This document shows positions 41,215 through 51,892 of a stretch of 64,000 nucleotides of DNA, piece by piece. The stretch is from positions 492,001 through 556,000 of the forward strand of contig CP136062.1 of NCBI GenBank assembly GCA_032622095.1. The letters run 5' to 3'. The position numbers and the translations under genes were made by a program. Source of the DNA: Siphonodentalium dalli. Lineage: Eukaryota > Mollusca > Scaphopoda > Gadilida > Siphonodentaliidae. Under the pieces are notes generated by a model that made no database searches, was not told the origin of the DNA, and saw only the letters and a program-made list of their open reading frames with translations. Within the stretch, counting starts at the first letter, position 1. Each line of letters begins with the position of its first letter.

Positions 41215-43345
41215 GGATCTTTCCACCCGTCTCTGGTTACACGAGTCCGGGTGTTGCTTACGACCTACTGAACGATTTTCCAACCCGTCTCTGATTACAC
41301 GAGTCCAGATGTTGCTTACATCCTGCTGAGTGATTTTACCACCCGTCTGTGGTTACACGGGTCCGGGTGTTGTTTACAACATACTGAGCGATTTTACCAC
41401 CCATATCTGGTTACACGAGTCTGGGTGTTGTTTACAACCTACTGGGTGATTTTACCACCCGTCTGTGGTTACACGAGTCCGGGTGTTGTTTACAACCTAC
41501 GGAGCGATTTTACCACCCATCTCTGGTTACACGAGTCTGGGTGTTGCTTACATCCTGCTGAGTGATTTTACCACCCGTTTCTGGTTACATGAGTCCGGGT
41601 GTTGTTTACAACCTACTGAGCAATTTTACCACCCGTCTCTGGTTACACGAGTCCGGGTGTTGTTTCCAATTTTCTGAGTGATTTTTTCACCCGTCCCTGG
41701 TTACACAAGTCCGGGTGTTGCTTACAACCTACTGAGTATATTTTCCACCCGTCTCTGGTTACACGAGTCTGTGTGTTGCTTACATGCTGCTGAGTGATTT
41801 TACCACCCGTCTCTGGTTACACGAGTCCGGGTGTTGTTTACAACCTACTGAGGAATATTTTTCACCCGTCTCTGGTTACACGAGTTCGGGTGTTGTTTAC
41901 AACCTACAGAGGAATATTTTTCACCCGTTCCTGGTTACACGAGTCCGGGTGTTGGTTGCATCCTACTGAGCAATTTTACCACCCGTCTCTGGTTACACGA
42001 GTCCGGGTGTTGTTTACAACCTACTGAGGTATATTCTTCACCCGTCCCTGGTTACACGAGTCAGGGTGTTGGTCACATCCTACTGAGTGAGTTTACCACC
42101 CGTCTCTGGTTACACGAGTCCGGGTGTTGCTTACATCCTGCTGAATGATTTTACCACCCGTCTCTGGTTACACGAGTCCGGGTGTTGTTTACAACCTACT
42201 GAGGAATATTTTTCACCCGTCTCTGGTTACACGAGTCCGGGTGTTGTTTACAACCTACAAAGGAATATTTTTCACCCGTCTCTGGTTACACGAGTCCGGG
42301 TGTTGTTTACAACCTACTGAGCAATTTTACCACCCGTCTCTGGTTACACGAGTCCGGGTGTTGTTTACAACCTACTGAGCAATTTTACCACCCGTCTCTG
42401 GTTACACGAGTCCGGGTGTTGTTTCCAACTTCATGAGTGATTTTTCCACCCGTGCCTGGTTCCACGAGTCCGAGTTTTGTTTCAAACTTACTGAGCGATT
42501 TGACCACACGTCTCTGGTTACACGATTCCGGGTGTTGCTTACAACCTACTGAGGTATATTTTCCACCCGTCTCTGGTTACACGAGTCTGGGTGTTGCTTA
42601 CATCCTGCTGAGTGATTTTACCACCCGTCTCTTGTTACACGAGTCCGGGTGTTGTTTACAAACTACTGAGCGATTTTACCACCCATCTCTGGTTACACGA
42701 GTCTGGGTGTTGCTTACATCATGTTGAGTGATTTTACCACCCGTCTCTGGTTACACGAGTCCGGGTGTTGTTTACAACCTACTGAGCAATTTTACCACCC
42801 GTCTCTGGTTACACGAGTCCAAGTGTTGTTTCCAACTTTCTGCGTGATTTTTCCACCAGTCCCTGATTACACGAGTCCGAGTTTTGTTTCAAACTTACTG
42901 AGCGATTTGACCACCCATCTCTGGTTACACGAGTCTGGGTGTTGCTTACATTCTACTGAGTGATTTTACAACCGGTCTCTGGTTACACGAGCCTGGGTGT
43001 TGCTTACAACCTAATGAGGAATAGTTTTCATCCGTCTCTGGTTACACGAGTCCAGTTGTTGTTTACAAACTACTGAGCAATTTTACCGCCCATCTCTGGT
43101 TACATGAGTCCGGGTGTTGTTTACAACCTGATCAATTTTACCAACAGTCTCTGAGTACACGAGTCCAGGTGTTGTTTCAACTTACTGAGTGATTTACCAC
43201 CCCTCTCTTGTTACACGAGTCCGGGTATTGCTCAGGACCTACTGAGCGATTTTACCATCCGCCTCTGGTTACACGAGTCCAGGTGTTGTTTACAACCAAG
43301 TTAGGAATATTTTCACTTGTCTCTGGTTACACGCGTCCAGTCATC
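41215..43345. repeat. 58-bp satellite, about 36 units
   Basis: The unit reads CACCCGTCTCTGGTTACACG, AGTCCGGGTGTTGTTTACAA, CCTACTGAGCAATTTTAC (58 bp). Several subtypes (CTTACATCCTGCTGAGTGAT, GAGGAATATTTTTCAC, TTTCCAACTTTCTGAGTG) recur in blocks. One segment near 41794 is repeated about 351 bp later, consistent with a six-unit higher-order repeat. Because 58 is not divisible by 3, successive units are read in successive phases. All frames on the plus strand stay open for several units, giving ORFs up to 96 codons that are artefacts. Confidence 0.95.
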
Positions 43346-43483
43346 CACTGATCCTATTTTTAGTGATTTTTTAATAAGACTGTCTTTGTCAATGAGTTTC
43401 TGGTTTTCTGGCCAACAATCTTCATTGTTCTTAGTTTACACATGTGATGCCTCCTAGATTACAGTATATCAAAGTAATTTTCT
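43346..43483. other. Short spacer between satellite and transposase relic
   Basis: Possibly the transposon's own 3' region; no TIR recognised. Confidence 0.35.
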
Positions 43484-45470
43484 TCACAAGAATGGCTCTG
43501 TGATATCCTTTGCATCTGTTTGGAAGTGTTGCTTATTGTCTTCAAAAAGATGGAATAATTGTGGCTGCAACTTTCTCAAGACTAATATTTCTAACTTTTT
43601 TATTTCTGATTGATACTTTGTTGGATTTATGATGTCTACGGATGACATCAACTCTAATTCTGCAGCTTTGACAATTTTGATTACACCCTTTGATGGAACA
43701 ATGAGGCCACCGTGATCCATCAGTCGTAGGAGCTGATGAGAGTGAAAAAGATGCATTGAGCCTGCAACATTGGACTCCACTATTGCTTGTCTGCATTCAT
43801 CACACTTGACTACTATCAGAAGCTATCGCACAACCCATCCAGCAATGTAAACAGACATATTTTCAAAAAACATTGAGAGCCTGGGTACATTTGAATAGTA
43901 AGTGTGATCCAGGACGTCATCCTCAATGATATCTTGCATAGGTTCAGTTTCATCACTGTTAATTGCAGGATTTGATACTGTCAGTGAGAGTATACTTGTG
44001 TGGTCCATTGCTCTGACATTAGCGTTGGTGCCTCCCGTTACTCCTGTCCGAGAATGAAGTGCTTTATAAGCATTCTTAAATTGTCTGGCCGAGGGATTGT
44101 TGTTCCATCCAGCTGCTCGCCTAACTGCACTGAAAACTGAAAAAGAGCTCTAAGGGGTCTTGAGAAAGCTTGTATGTGCAGACATAAAGAAGTTTGTCAG
44201 GGCATTTCGTTGGACTGAGATATGTGTTCAACAGGTTGATCAAGCTGTCAACGTTCAATACAAAACCAAGGACACCCATGAATCTTTTAGATTCACATAT
44301 TTTTATGTTATAACCCTGAGTACCAGTGTGGGTGCATTGTCACATTACTTGCTTCACCTTTGAGAGGAATGGAAAAACTGGTGCAATGCTCTTCAATGGT
44401 AGCGGTCTCTTATATCGTTATGCTTTTGGCGAGCGGCTATTGAAGATGTCAAAGAGTCTATCAATATAAGATACCCATATCTCTGTGCCCTATGTGTTAT
44501 CTAAACATGGGTAGCCGGAGACTCTCATGAATTGAAGTGCTTTATGAACAGAAGAGCTGATGGTCTGCACTGCTAGACAAACTTTCATTTTCTGCTTTTG
44601 GAAATTAATGTGGTTCTGAGACAGCTTGTGAGCAGCACTGAGGTCTTCCCTTTGCTGGACTTCATTCAGTTTCTCAATAATATCCCATTTCACCTCATAC
44701 TGTTTGCCACTCAAATTGAATTTAATGACGTTATATGTCTGCATGGTGTTCCTTATGAGTTTCATCATATGGCAAGCATCAAAGAAAACAAATATTTGTC
44801 TGCTGTTATTATGTGGATTTGGGAAACTACATTTTAGTGCTGTTGGTTTCAGTGAACATCCAAAATCCTTGACCATTGCCTGATTTGCTGAGAGACCATC
44901 CATTACCATGGCCAAAACTTTAATACCTATTGATTCCAGTTTGTGAATCCCATGAGTGATCAGATTTCCCTGGGATTCAGCATCTACACAAGCTGTTAAA
45001 AAGTATCATATTGGTACCTACCAGTACCGACAAATGCCTACTGCCATTATTACTAGAGCTTCCTTGGCTTCAGGCTGTGTGTCAGCATTCAAATCTCCCG
45101 ATCCATTCCCAAAATCAACATGTCCAAACAGTGACCTCGCTGATTGGTCCCATTCAATTTGCTTCCTAATGCTCATGCCATCTATCATAATTGAGCAAAA
45201 TTTGTAGGAAAATTAATCTCTTTGTCGCTATTTTTTCAAGACTTCCATCACTTGTTCGGAACATCCTGGATGATTGTTCACGACAGATAACCACTGTATT
45301 ATCGTGCGTGGTGCTGGAAGTGGGATACATTTTCTAGCATATTCATATGCTTTTGGTCCATAGAAGTGCAGTGTTGTAGCAATTTTTTTCTGTTCTTCAT
45401 TATAACCACTGTGTGGCTTATTATAGTATTCTCTGAACGATTCTCCCTTTGTTTTGATTTTTTTAGTTCA
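43484..45470 (-). pseudogene. P-element/THAP9-like transposase pseudogene
   Basis: Minus-strand translation across several frames gives the P-type transposase in order. Near 45310-45420: YYNKPHSGYNEEQKK, LHFYGPKAYEYARK, PAPRTIIQWL. The RNase H-like part (frame 44490-44915) has MDGLSANQ, DACHMMKLIRN and KVCLAVQTISSSVHKAL; the Asp of DACHMMKL sits where the family has a catalytic Asp. At about 44150-44200: YVCTYKLSQDPLELFF. Then NNNPSARQFKNAYKAL (about 44060-44110), FENMSVYIAGWVVR (43823-43865) and a C-terminal HGGLIVPSKGV block (43650-43700). A 7-nt duplication (about 44133-44146) breaks the frame after ELFF, and other shifts and stops occur. The N-terminal THAP DNA-binding domain is absent. 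Non-functional. Confidence 0.88.
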
Positions 45471-45489
45471 CATTTTAAATTCATCTAAT

Positions 45490-46290
45490 TTCTCTTCAAC
45501 TGGCATATTACACACAGAACAATCTTTATTCGAATGTTATCATATACGTACAGATTTTCTGACAATGAACAGCATCCGCCAACAAATAATAGCTATGTCA
45601 CAAAAGCTCAACCAACCCTTATTTCGTATTGAAAGCCCTTTCCTTCCAAGTAATTTTGTTATCCCATTGAACAATACTCATGGTGGACAGGACTTCTACA
45701 AAATTTTAAATTCAATGAATATCGTACCAAAATCCCATACAAAATGGCAGGCTGAATTTGAGGATAATGACATTCAATGGGAAAACTACAACCGGCTTGC
45801 TTTCACCACGACGCCTGACACGAAAATGTGGTGGTTACAATATAGAATTAATCATAGAATACTTTCCACAAAGAAATTTCTTAAAATGGTCAACCTAGAA
45901 CAAAATGATCTATGTAATCGCTGCGGCACAACATCTGAAGATATATCCCATATATTTTGGGACTGTCCGCTTGTAAATGATGTTACTATTTGGTGCAAAT
46001 CAAATGGTATCGCCTTGTTAGCCACAAGAAAGATTGCAATTCTTGGATCCCTATCAATGGGCGCTAACTCTATGATGAATCTGTTTTGGCTACTGATAAA
46101 ACAATACATATACAAAACTAAATTTAATCCTGATATGTTATCACTAAAATCCTTTCTATCAGAACTACAATCTAGATATTTACAGGAGAAATTGTTGGCA
46201 CAGTGCCAAATGAAATTACCCTCTTTTGAGAAAAACTGGTTTTTAATCATTGAAGCTCTTAACAAAACGTCAGAAGCAAACAAACCATGA
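45490..46290 (+). pseudogene. L1/Tx1-type LINE ORF2 C-terminus (zf-RVT)
   Basis: One uninterrupted frame (open from 45454, ATG probably outside the element) encodes the end of a LINE ORF2. It carries KWQAEF, then MWWLQYRINHRILSTKKFL, then a C-x2-C/H/C knuckle CNRCGTTSEDISHIFWDC typical of the zf-RVT domain, then a tail ending in TSEANKP and a stop. RT and endonuclease are missing, so this is a 5'-truncated insertion, standard for target-primed retrotransposition. It abuts the transposase relic head-on, so it may have inserted into it. The intact frame suggests it is fairly young. Confidence 0.85.
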
Positions 46291-46404
46291 TGTATCAAAA
46301 TATCGTTCCCGAGGAATAAGTGCCGAAAAACCGCCGAGTTGACCCACCAGAAAGGGAAAAAACTTATTTCAACATCAATCAAAATCCCATTATACCCAGC
46401 AATT
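46291..46404 (+). other. LINE 3' untranslated region
   Basis: Sequence following the ORF2 stop and leading to the tandem tail; assigned by position. Confidence 0.5.
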
Positions 46405-46633
46405 AATAGCAACCACCCCAGTGGGTGTTTATACCTAAATGCATGTGAATTATGACGTCATATAATTTTTATATAATTTTTATATAATTTTTATATAATG
46501 TTTATATAATTTTTATATAATTTTAATAGCAACCACCCCAGTGGGTGTTTATACCTAAATGCATGTGAATTATGACGTCATATAATTTTTATATAATTTT
46601 TATATAATTTTTATATAATTTTTATATATTTCT
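46405..46633 (+). repeat. LINE tail: two 120-bp units with (ATATAATTTTT)n
   Basis: AATAGCAACCACCCCAGTGG starts at 46405 and again at 46525, exactly 120 bp apart. Both units contain TGAATTATGACGTCA and then 5-6 copies of an 11-12-bp ATATAATTTTT repeat. The location right after ORF2 suggests a duplicated 3' terminus of the LINE. Confidence 0.8.
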
Positions 46634-47439
46634 ATATTATATTTCTATATACCATGAGAGAAAGTACCGGGTACGTTTATTTGTGAATTTAACACGTGAC
46701 TTCCAGGTGGTGACTGCGCAGAATCCAGCAGAAACTACAGGGTGCTCCGATTTAACGGATGAATATGCAGACAACACAACAACTGATCAAATTCATTCCC
46801 AGATTCTAGAATGTACCCGACTTTCAAGTTTGCCCTATTCAGTTCTTTCTGAGGATTAATTACAGCCTTTTCATCTGATAAAAATCATTGGTATATCATT
46901 AGCATAATAATTAATTATCCCCAGTCAAGCGACCGTCCTGTCAGTGTCATCCGGCTTACGGCAGTTACTTGATCGGAAATTACTTCCGTATATCCCATAG
47001 ACCGATAAGGCCTTCACCTTCGCTTCATGGCAAACAATTTTCACAAATGTACGAGTGTACGTAGATTAATTAATCGCTTGATTTCGTGACAATCGACAGT
47101 TACTGAGTTAGGCTTCACTGTAAACTGTTACAGACAACAATGATCAAGATTCCAGAATCATTCAATCAACCAAAAAGTTCGAAGTTCAAAGAAAGATAAA
47201 AAAAATGAAAGAACGAATTCTGTGTTACGTGTAAATTGTGATACTAAAATTGTAGTATGTTTCCTAGTTACCATCTTCAACTTCAACTTAAGTTCAAGGA
47301 ATTGATGTCTGATGTGGATTCTGGTGGTGTTGTGAACACAACAGCACAATGCGTGCTCCTGGAGGTATTTTTCTCCAAATCCAAGATTTTTTTAAAGGTA
47401 GGTCTGTTTGCTTTAAATTAAAAATTAAATTTTGATTAT

Positions 47440-48170
47440 TATTTCATTTTTCATCATTTGACAATTTGTCGTGGTCATTCGTTGATCATCAGTGTCACAG
47501 TCAGTGTGTTTGTCGTCATTCGTGTTTGGTTGTCGTCTGTCGTTTTTCGTCCTTGGTAGTTTGTCGTCGTGTTTATTAATGTTGGTCATTTGTTTTCATC
47601 CTTTGTTCATTTGTCGTCAGTCGTGGTTTTTGTGGCAAGTACACCGCAGCCCAAATGTAGTTAGCCAGTGGAGCCGCGGTGTACAATGTAGTGCATTTCG
47701 GCCGCAGTGGCAATGCTAACTCCACCGTGGTCAAGTGGAAACTTGTTTTGTCCAGCAGGGTACATTATATCCCGTAGATTTGGACTAGGATTACCAGGCA
47801 AAAAAAAAAATACATGTACTGTAGGTTACACATAATTTTGAAACCTGCAGGCCTGGGTCGATGTGTTTGTCATCAAGACATTTTTCGTCATCGATCATTC
47901 GACATCGTGTTCATCTTTGGCTGTTTGTTTTTCGTCATCAGTAATTTTTCGTCATCGATTGTTCGACATCGTGTTAGTCGTTGGCCATTTGTTTTTCGTC
48001 ATCAGTCGGTATTTTTCTTCGTTGTTGTTTGTTGCCATTTGCCATCGTCATCCTCGTCATTTATCTGTCATTTGCCACCATTCGTCAGCCGGTGTGTTTT
48101 TTCGTAGTTTTTCGATCATCATCGGTCATTTGTTCATCGGTTGTTTTTCGGAAATTCTGTCTGTGTGTGG
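47440..48170. repeat. Degenerate TTTGTCGTCATTCGT-type tandem region
   Basis: Short blocks such as TTCGTCATCAGT, TCGTCATCGAT and TTTGTTTTTCGTCATC recur irregularly. They are interrupted by an F2 fragment at 47632-47760. Open frames rich in Ser/Phe/His (47492-48244) are produced by this repeat, recur in copy B, and are not genes. Confidence 0.7.
47632..47760. mobile_element. CCGCGG-rich F2 element, one end only
   Basis: It starts abruptly at GGCAAGTACACCGCAGCCCA and ends with the terminal motif CTTGTTTTGTCCAGCAGGG plus TA. About one third of an F2 element; present in the same state in copy B. Confidence 0.8.
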
Positions 48171-48171
48171 G

Positions 48172-48525
48172 ACCACTTAACTGCGGTGTGGTTAGCATTG
48201 CCACCGCGGCTGAAATGCAACTACACCGCGGCGCCACCGGCTAACTACAGTTGGGTCGTGATGTAATTGCCATTCGGCATGGTGTATTTGCCACGGTGTA
48301 CTTTCATCAAACTGAAAAAAGACAATACAAACCAGAAATCTAACCACGGTGTACATGCCATTCGACTGTGAGGGTAGTTGCCTTTCGGCCGTAGTGAACT
48401 TGCCGTTTGGCCGCAGTGTACTTGCCGTTCGGCTGCGGTGCTCAACTGCAGTTACAAACTCTGACACTGCAGCCGAACAGCAAATACACTGCGGTGCCAA
48501 TGGATACTTGTTTCGTCCAGCGGGG
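48172..48525. mobile_element. CCGCGG-rich F2 element lacking its left TIR tip
   Basis: It begins CCACTTAACTGCGGTGTGG, missing the first ~25 bp of TIR, and contains the core AAACTGAAAAAAGACAATAC. It ends CTTGTTTCGTCCAGCGGGG plus TA. Overlapping ORFs on both strands (48192-48717) arise from its inverted modules. Confidence 0.8.
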
Positions 48526-48593
48526 TACATGTATTGTATGTCTACTTTGATCCCGGAAATGGGCGGGTCCAATTTCATGAGTGACCATGTAGG

Positions 48594-48935
48594 TACCGCT
48601 ATTCTCAATGTAATTGACCAGAAAAAACGGGGTGATACCCCGGTCATGACCGCGGTGATACCGGTAATAAACGGTATCGAGACGGTCATGGCGTGGAGTT
48701 ACGGTATTGGGCGATAATGATACCGTGGTCTTTTAGCGGGCACCGCATTAATTTTGTTGAATACCGCGATGATTTTCATGGAACTCTTTTAGGGGAGGTA
48801 TTTACTCACACATACTTGTTCGCATTAACAAGCGGTATCAGTACCGCGGTATTGGAGGATACCGCGGTATAGTACTGCCATATTAACGGGGTGACACCAC
48901 GTTATTGGTGGTCAATTACTTTAAGTATAGCGGTA
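48594..48935. mobile_element. 342-bp ACCGCGGT-rich TIR element, only in copy A
   Basis: TACCGCTATTCTCAATGTAA at 48594 pairs with the inverse arm 48909-48935 (GGTCAATTACTTTAAG, then TAGCGGTA). GATACCGCGGTAT-like palindromes fill the interior. Copy B lacks it, so it was inserted after duplication or lost from B; it lies inside the 649-bp copy-A-only segment. Confidence 0.65.
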
Positions 48936-49470
48936 TATGCTCATATACTATAGGCATGTGTCTGGACCTCAACCAATCGATTGGTACATGTACATTGTAT
49001 GCACGGTAGGCTTCTTTCATCCTGGAAACAATATGGGAGGTCTAATTTCACATGCGACTGTCCTTGACATTGACCTACCGGTAGCGCACATATACACTCA
49101 TCGGTTTCTGGACCTCGACTGATCGTTTTTCCACTGACCAGATGCTGTATATTTTGTCCAAACGGAGGCGATCATAGAGAAATCCCTAAATAGCGCGGAC
49201 AAAGTCAGGTACATCATTTGGTCTATTATTTTATATTTTAGAACTTCTGTCTCTGTGTGTTATAGACTTGAAAACTGCACGACTGATCGGACTCAAATTT
49301 GGTATTAATGTACCAAAGGCCTACTTTGATCCCGGGAACTATATGGGTGGGTCCAATTTCATATGCGACTGTGTCCTTGACTGCGACCTCGATATATACT
49401 CATACATTGTACATGTATACCGGTTGGCAACGTTGTTCCCTAAAGAGCCCGGATGAAGTCAGACACATCA
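48936..49470 (+). repeat. Dispersed repeat units (TTGATCCCGGGAACTATATG type)
   Basis: Blocks reading ATGGG.GG.TC.AATTTCA followed by CTGTCCTTGAC occur near 48550, 49030 and 49330, giving roughly 300-480-bp spaced partial copies. Counterparts are in copy B and the family resembles 29151-29610. The frame 49268-49456 recurs in copy B but shows no domain. Confidence 0.5.
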
Positions 49471-49499
49471 GCTAAGTGTACCGGTACATACTTTCATTT

Positions 49500-50550
49500 T
49501 TGAGGCGCACGATCGCTCTTGCGCACCATCGCACGGCTAAAACTGAAAACCAGCGAGCGATCGATTGCGCACCTAGGCCAAATACAGAGAGCGAACCTGA
49601 TAACGCTATTATCAGTGTCTACCCAGAAGAGGTCACACGATGTGACGTGTCAAATGTACTATCTGTCTGAGACTGAATGAATCGAAGCTAAAAATACATT
49701 TCTATGTACCGGTATGGCTTATGACGTCACATAAATTCCTCGAAAATCAAAGCGAGACCACGTGGCCGGGAGATATTGATATTTATTCTGTCAGCTTGGA
49801 ATCTGAGTATTAAATTGATTCCTTATTAATAATTATGAATTACATTTAATATAGGAAGCATTAGGAGCATGTAGTATATAAAACATAGTGTGTAACATTA
49901 ACTTGTGCTTATGGATAGTGGATTAAGCAGTGTTAAACCATCAAAGAGATTCACTGGACATCGATCGTGAGTAAACAAATTCAATTTACGCGTCATTTAT
50001 GAATGTATTTCCGCTGTTTATTTTATCTTGATAGAAACCGCGTGCCTGGCCAAAACCCAGCGAGCAGGACTCTGCGCGCCTACATTTTCTAAAAATGAAA
50101 GTCTGCCGGTACATGTGTACATGTACATATGTACATGTAATAAGTAATAATTTAGAAATAACAGTTACCAAATTATGAAAATTTCCTCAAAAATATCCTA
50201 ATAGTATACCGTACATGTAGAATAATGAAATATATTAAGAATGCGTTATTTTCCGCAAAACACTTTGTGTGAGCGGAGCGTTTGTATATATACAGCATGT
50301 AAATAGTGAGCGATAAGCAAAACACTGTGGCGATTGATTAGGCTGAGAGTGATTCATGGTGACCCATTCAACACCAAAATCTGAGATTTAGCTTATTAAA
50401 TGGCTATACCGGTAATGCGGTATGTTGTAAATAAGTTCATGGTTCCACTGAATTGTAGGGGCTATGAATCATTGCTGCCTTATCGTAGCGAAAATTTTAT
50501 ATAACCCTTTCTTTACTAAATGGATTCTCCCACCAAGTAAAAAAGAATTT
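49500..50550. other. Non-coding part of copy A
   Basis: It contains one imperfect inverted repeat around GCGCACGATCGCTC / GAGCGATCGATTGCGCAC (49504-49580). Otherwise nothing recognised. Confidence 0.4.
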
Positions 50551-50552
50551 AT

Positions 50553-50774
50553 TTGAATGATCTATTATTCATTCAGAGGGTTGTTCAGGAAATGCAAGCA
50601 GATGACAACAGACTAACAGATAAGACATACATGTACATGTGTAGAAGGATATCTATTTATTGGTTGGAAATGTTCAGAAAAGTTCAACAAACGACTTTAT
50701 CTGAACACTTCCCACAACATCTACTTGTCAATAAGCATTTAGTAAAGGAAGGGTTAATATATGATTCTCAATAG
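50553..50774 (+). CDS. Unrecognised 73-residue ORF, duplicated at 62655
   Basis: The frame reads MNDLLFIQRVVQEMQ through KHLVKEGLIYDSQ and stop. The sequence is amphipathic and not obviously low-complexity, and an acceptor-like TATTATTCATTCAG precedes AGGGTTGTT near the start, so it could be a terminal exon. Against this, the four base differences from copy B are all non-synonymous, which is not what purifying selection gives. No function assigned. Confidence 0.18.
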   Translation: MNDLLFIQRVVQEMQADDNRLTDKTYMYMCRRISIYWLEMFRKVQQTTLSEHFPQHLLVNKHLVKEGLIYDSQ

Positions 50775-50827
50775 AACTAGAGGTGGGCGGTCCCCAAGCC
50801 TGAATTTAGTGTGGTTGACATTTGCGG

Positions 50828-50881
50828 AATGAGGTCCCCAGAGGGCTAGCATCACCAAATTCACCCTCTGGGAACCTCATT
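50828..50881. repeat. 18-bp hairpin in copy A
   Basis: AATGAGGTCCCCAGAGGG (50828-50845) pairs with 50864-50881 with one mismatch across an 18-nt loop. It is conserved in copy B near 62945-63000. Related sequence at 47-100. Confidence 0.7.
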
Positions 50882-51399
50882 CAGCTTAGGCCTCTCTGTA
50901 TGGGAGGCATTGGATCAGATATTCCACAGTTGAAGTTGGTGATGTTCAGCCGTTAATTACTTTGATTATGCGATTTAACTTGGATTAAATTAAATTTTAA
51001 TTAGAAATACCCATGATCAGTGTGTTGGTGAACTGCTTGGTGAAGTTTCAAGCACCATACATCTATAAAATGGCTTTGTTGATGTCAAATGATCCAATAT
51101 TCCCAATATTCATAAATTGTTACCTACAAAACTTGAAAATATAAGGGTACATGTAACATACATGTAACTTGCTGAATGCTGATATAAGCCCAAGTTGCCA
51201 GGAAATGATATGGGGGCCATTGGTTCATTTCTTTCACCTTTCATATGCTTCAGAACAACCAGACAGCCCCCATTTTAGGTTTACTTTAAAAAGTACCCCC
51301 AATAGTCACAAGGGGGTACCCCCCCTCACTCAAACCTATCACCTCTGTCCCCCAAAATGTCCCCAAATTAGCCTAATCTAAAGGCGTGAAATAACGGTG

Positions 51400-51860
51400 G
51401 CATTTCTAAAAAAAATTCATATACATGTATATGCAGTGGGGGTCTACTCGGTGTTGAGTGTTTTGCTTATCGCATACTCTTTACATACATGTACATGTAC
51501 TGTTTGTTTACATAAGATGACGTTTGCTTACATACAATGTAACACAAAGTACTAACATAACATCATGCTGAAATTAATGTGATACATGTATTTATGATTG
51601 GTATAAGAACAAGGTTTGTTTATAATATTAATTCTGTTTATGGCGGTTTTAACGGATGTGACTGTTTTAACAGCTATACCCAGCGCCAACACTTACCCAA
51701 TCTTTAAAAAGATCCTCATGGACATATATCATAATTTTCTTCAACATCTGGTGTGACAACCCGCTAATACCTGTAGGGCTGTAGACCGTGTATCATAACC
51801 TAACGGCATGTATCGTAACTCCACCGCAGTGACCGTTTCCATACTGCTGTCATTGCCAAT
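51400..51860. repeat. Decayed F3-like end plus ACCG-type repeat
   Basis: TTCTGTTTATGGCGGTTTTA and ACAGCTATACCCAGCGCCAA near 51630-51690 match the F3 right end without its final bases. GTAACTCCACCGCAGTGACC at 51815 matches 8587. Also found in copy B. Confidence 0.5.
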
Positions 51861-51892
51861 TCATTAAAAGCGACACATCACATATTCATTAT

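Larger units (their letters stand above)
46634..51884 (+). repeat. Large duplication, copy A
   Basis: From ATATTATATTTCTATATACC onward, this 5.25-kb block matches 59337-64000 at roughly 97-98 percent by eye. The main difference is 48591-49239 (649 bp) here against 38 bp in copy B (61313-61350). Copy B reaches the window end, so the true end of the duplication is not visible. No intact gene is inside. Confidence 0.9.

Noticed and set aside
41465-42963. Overlapping plus-strand ORFs of 61-96 codons
   Set aside because: Fully explained by the 58-bp satellite, which lacks stops in most phases.
45852-46412. Minus-strand ORF of 186 codons
   Set aside because: Antisense shadow of the LINE ORF2 C-terminus, which has a recognisable zinc knuckle on the plus strand.
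47492-48717. Ser/Phe/His-rich ORFs of 75-165 codons, repeated in copy B at 60167-61353
   Set aside because: Arise from TTCGTCATCAGT-type repeats and inverted CCGCGG modules; frames overlap on both strands and no domain is present.
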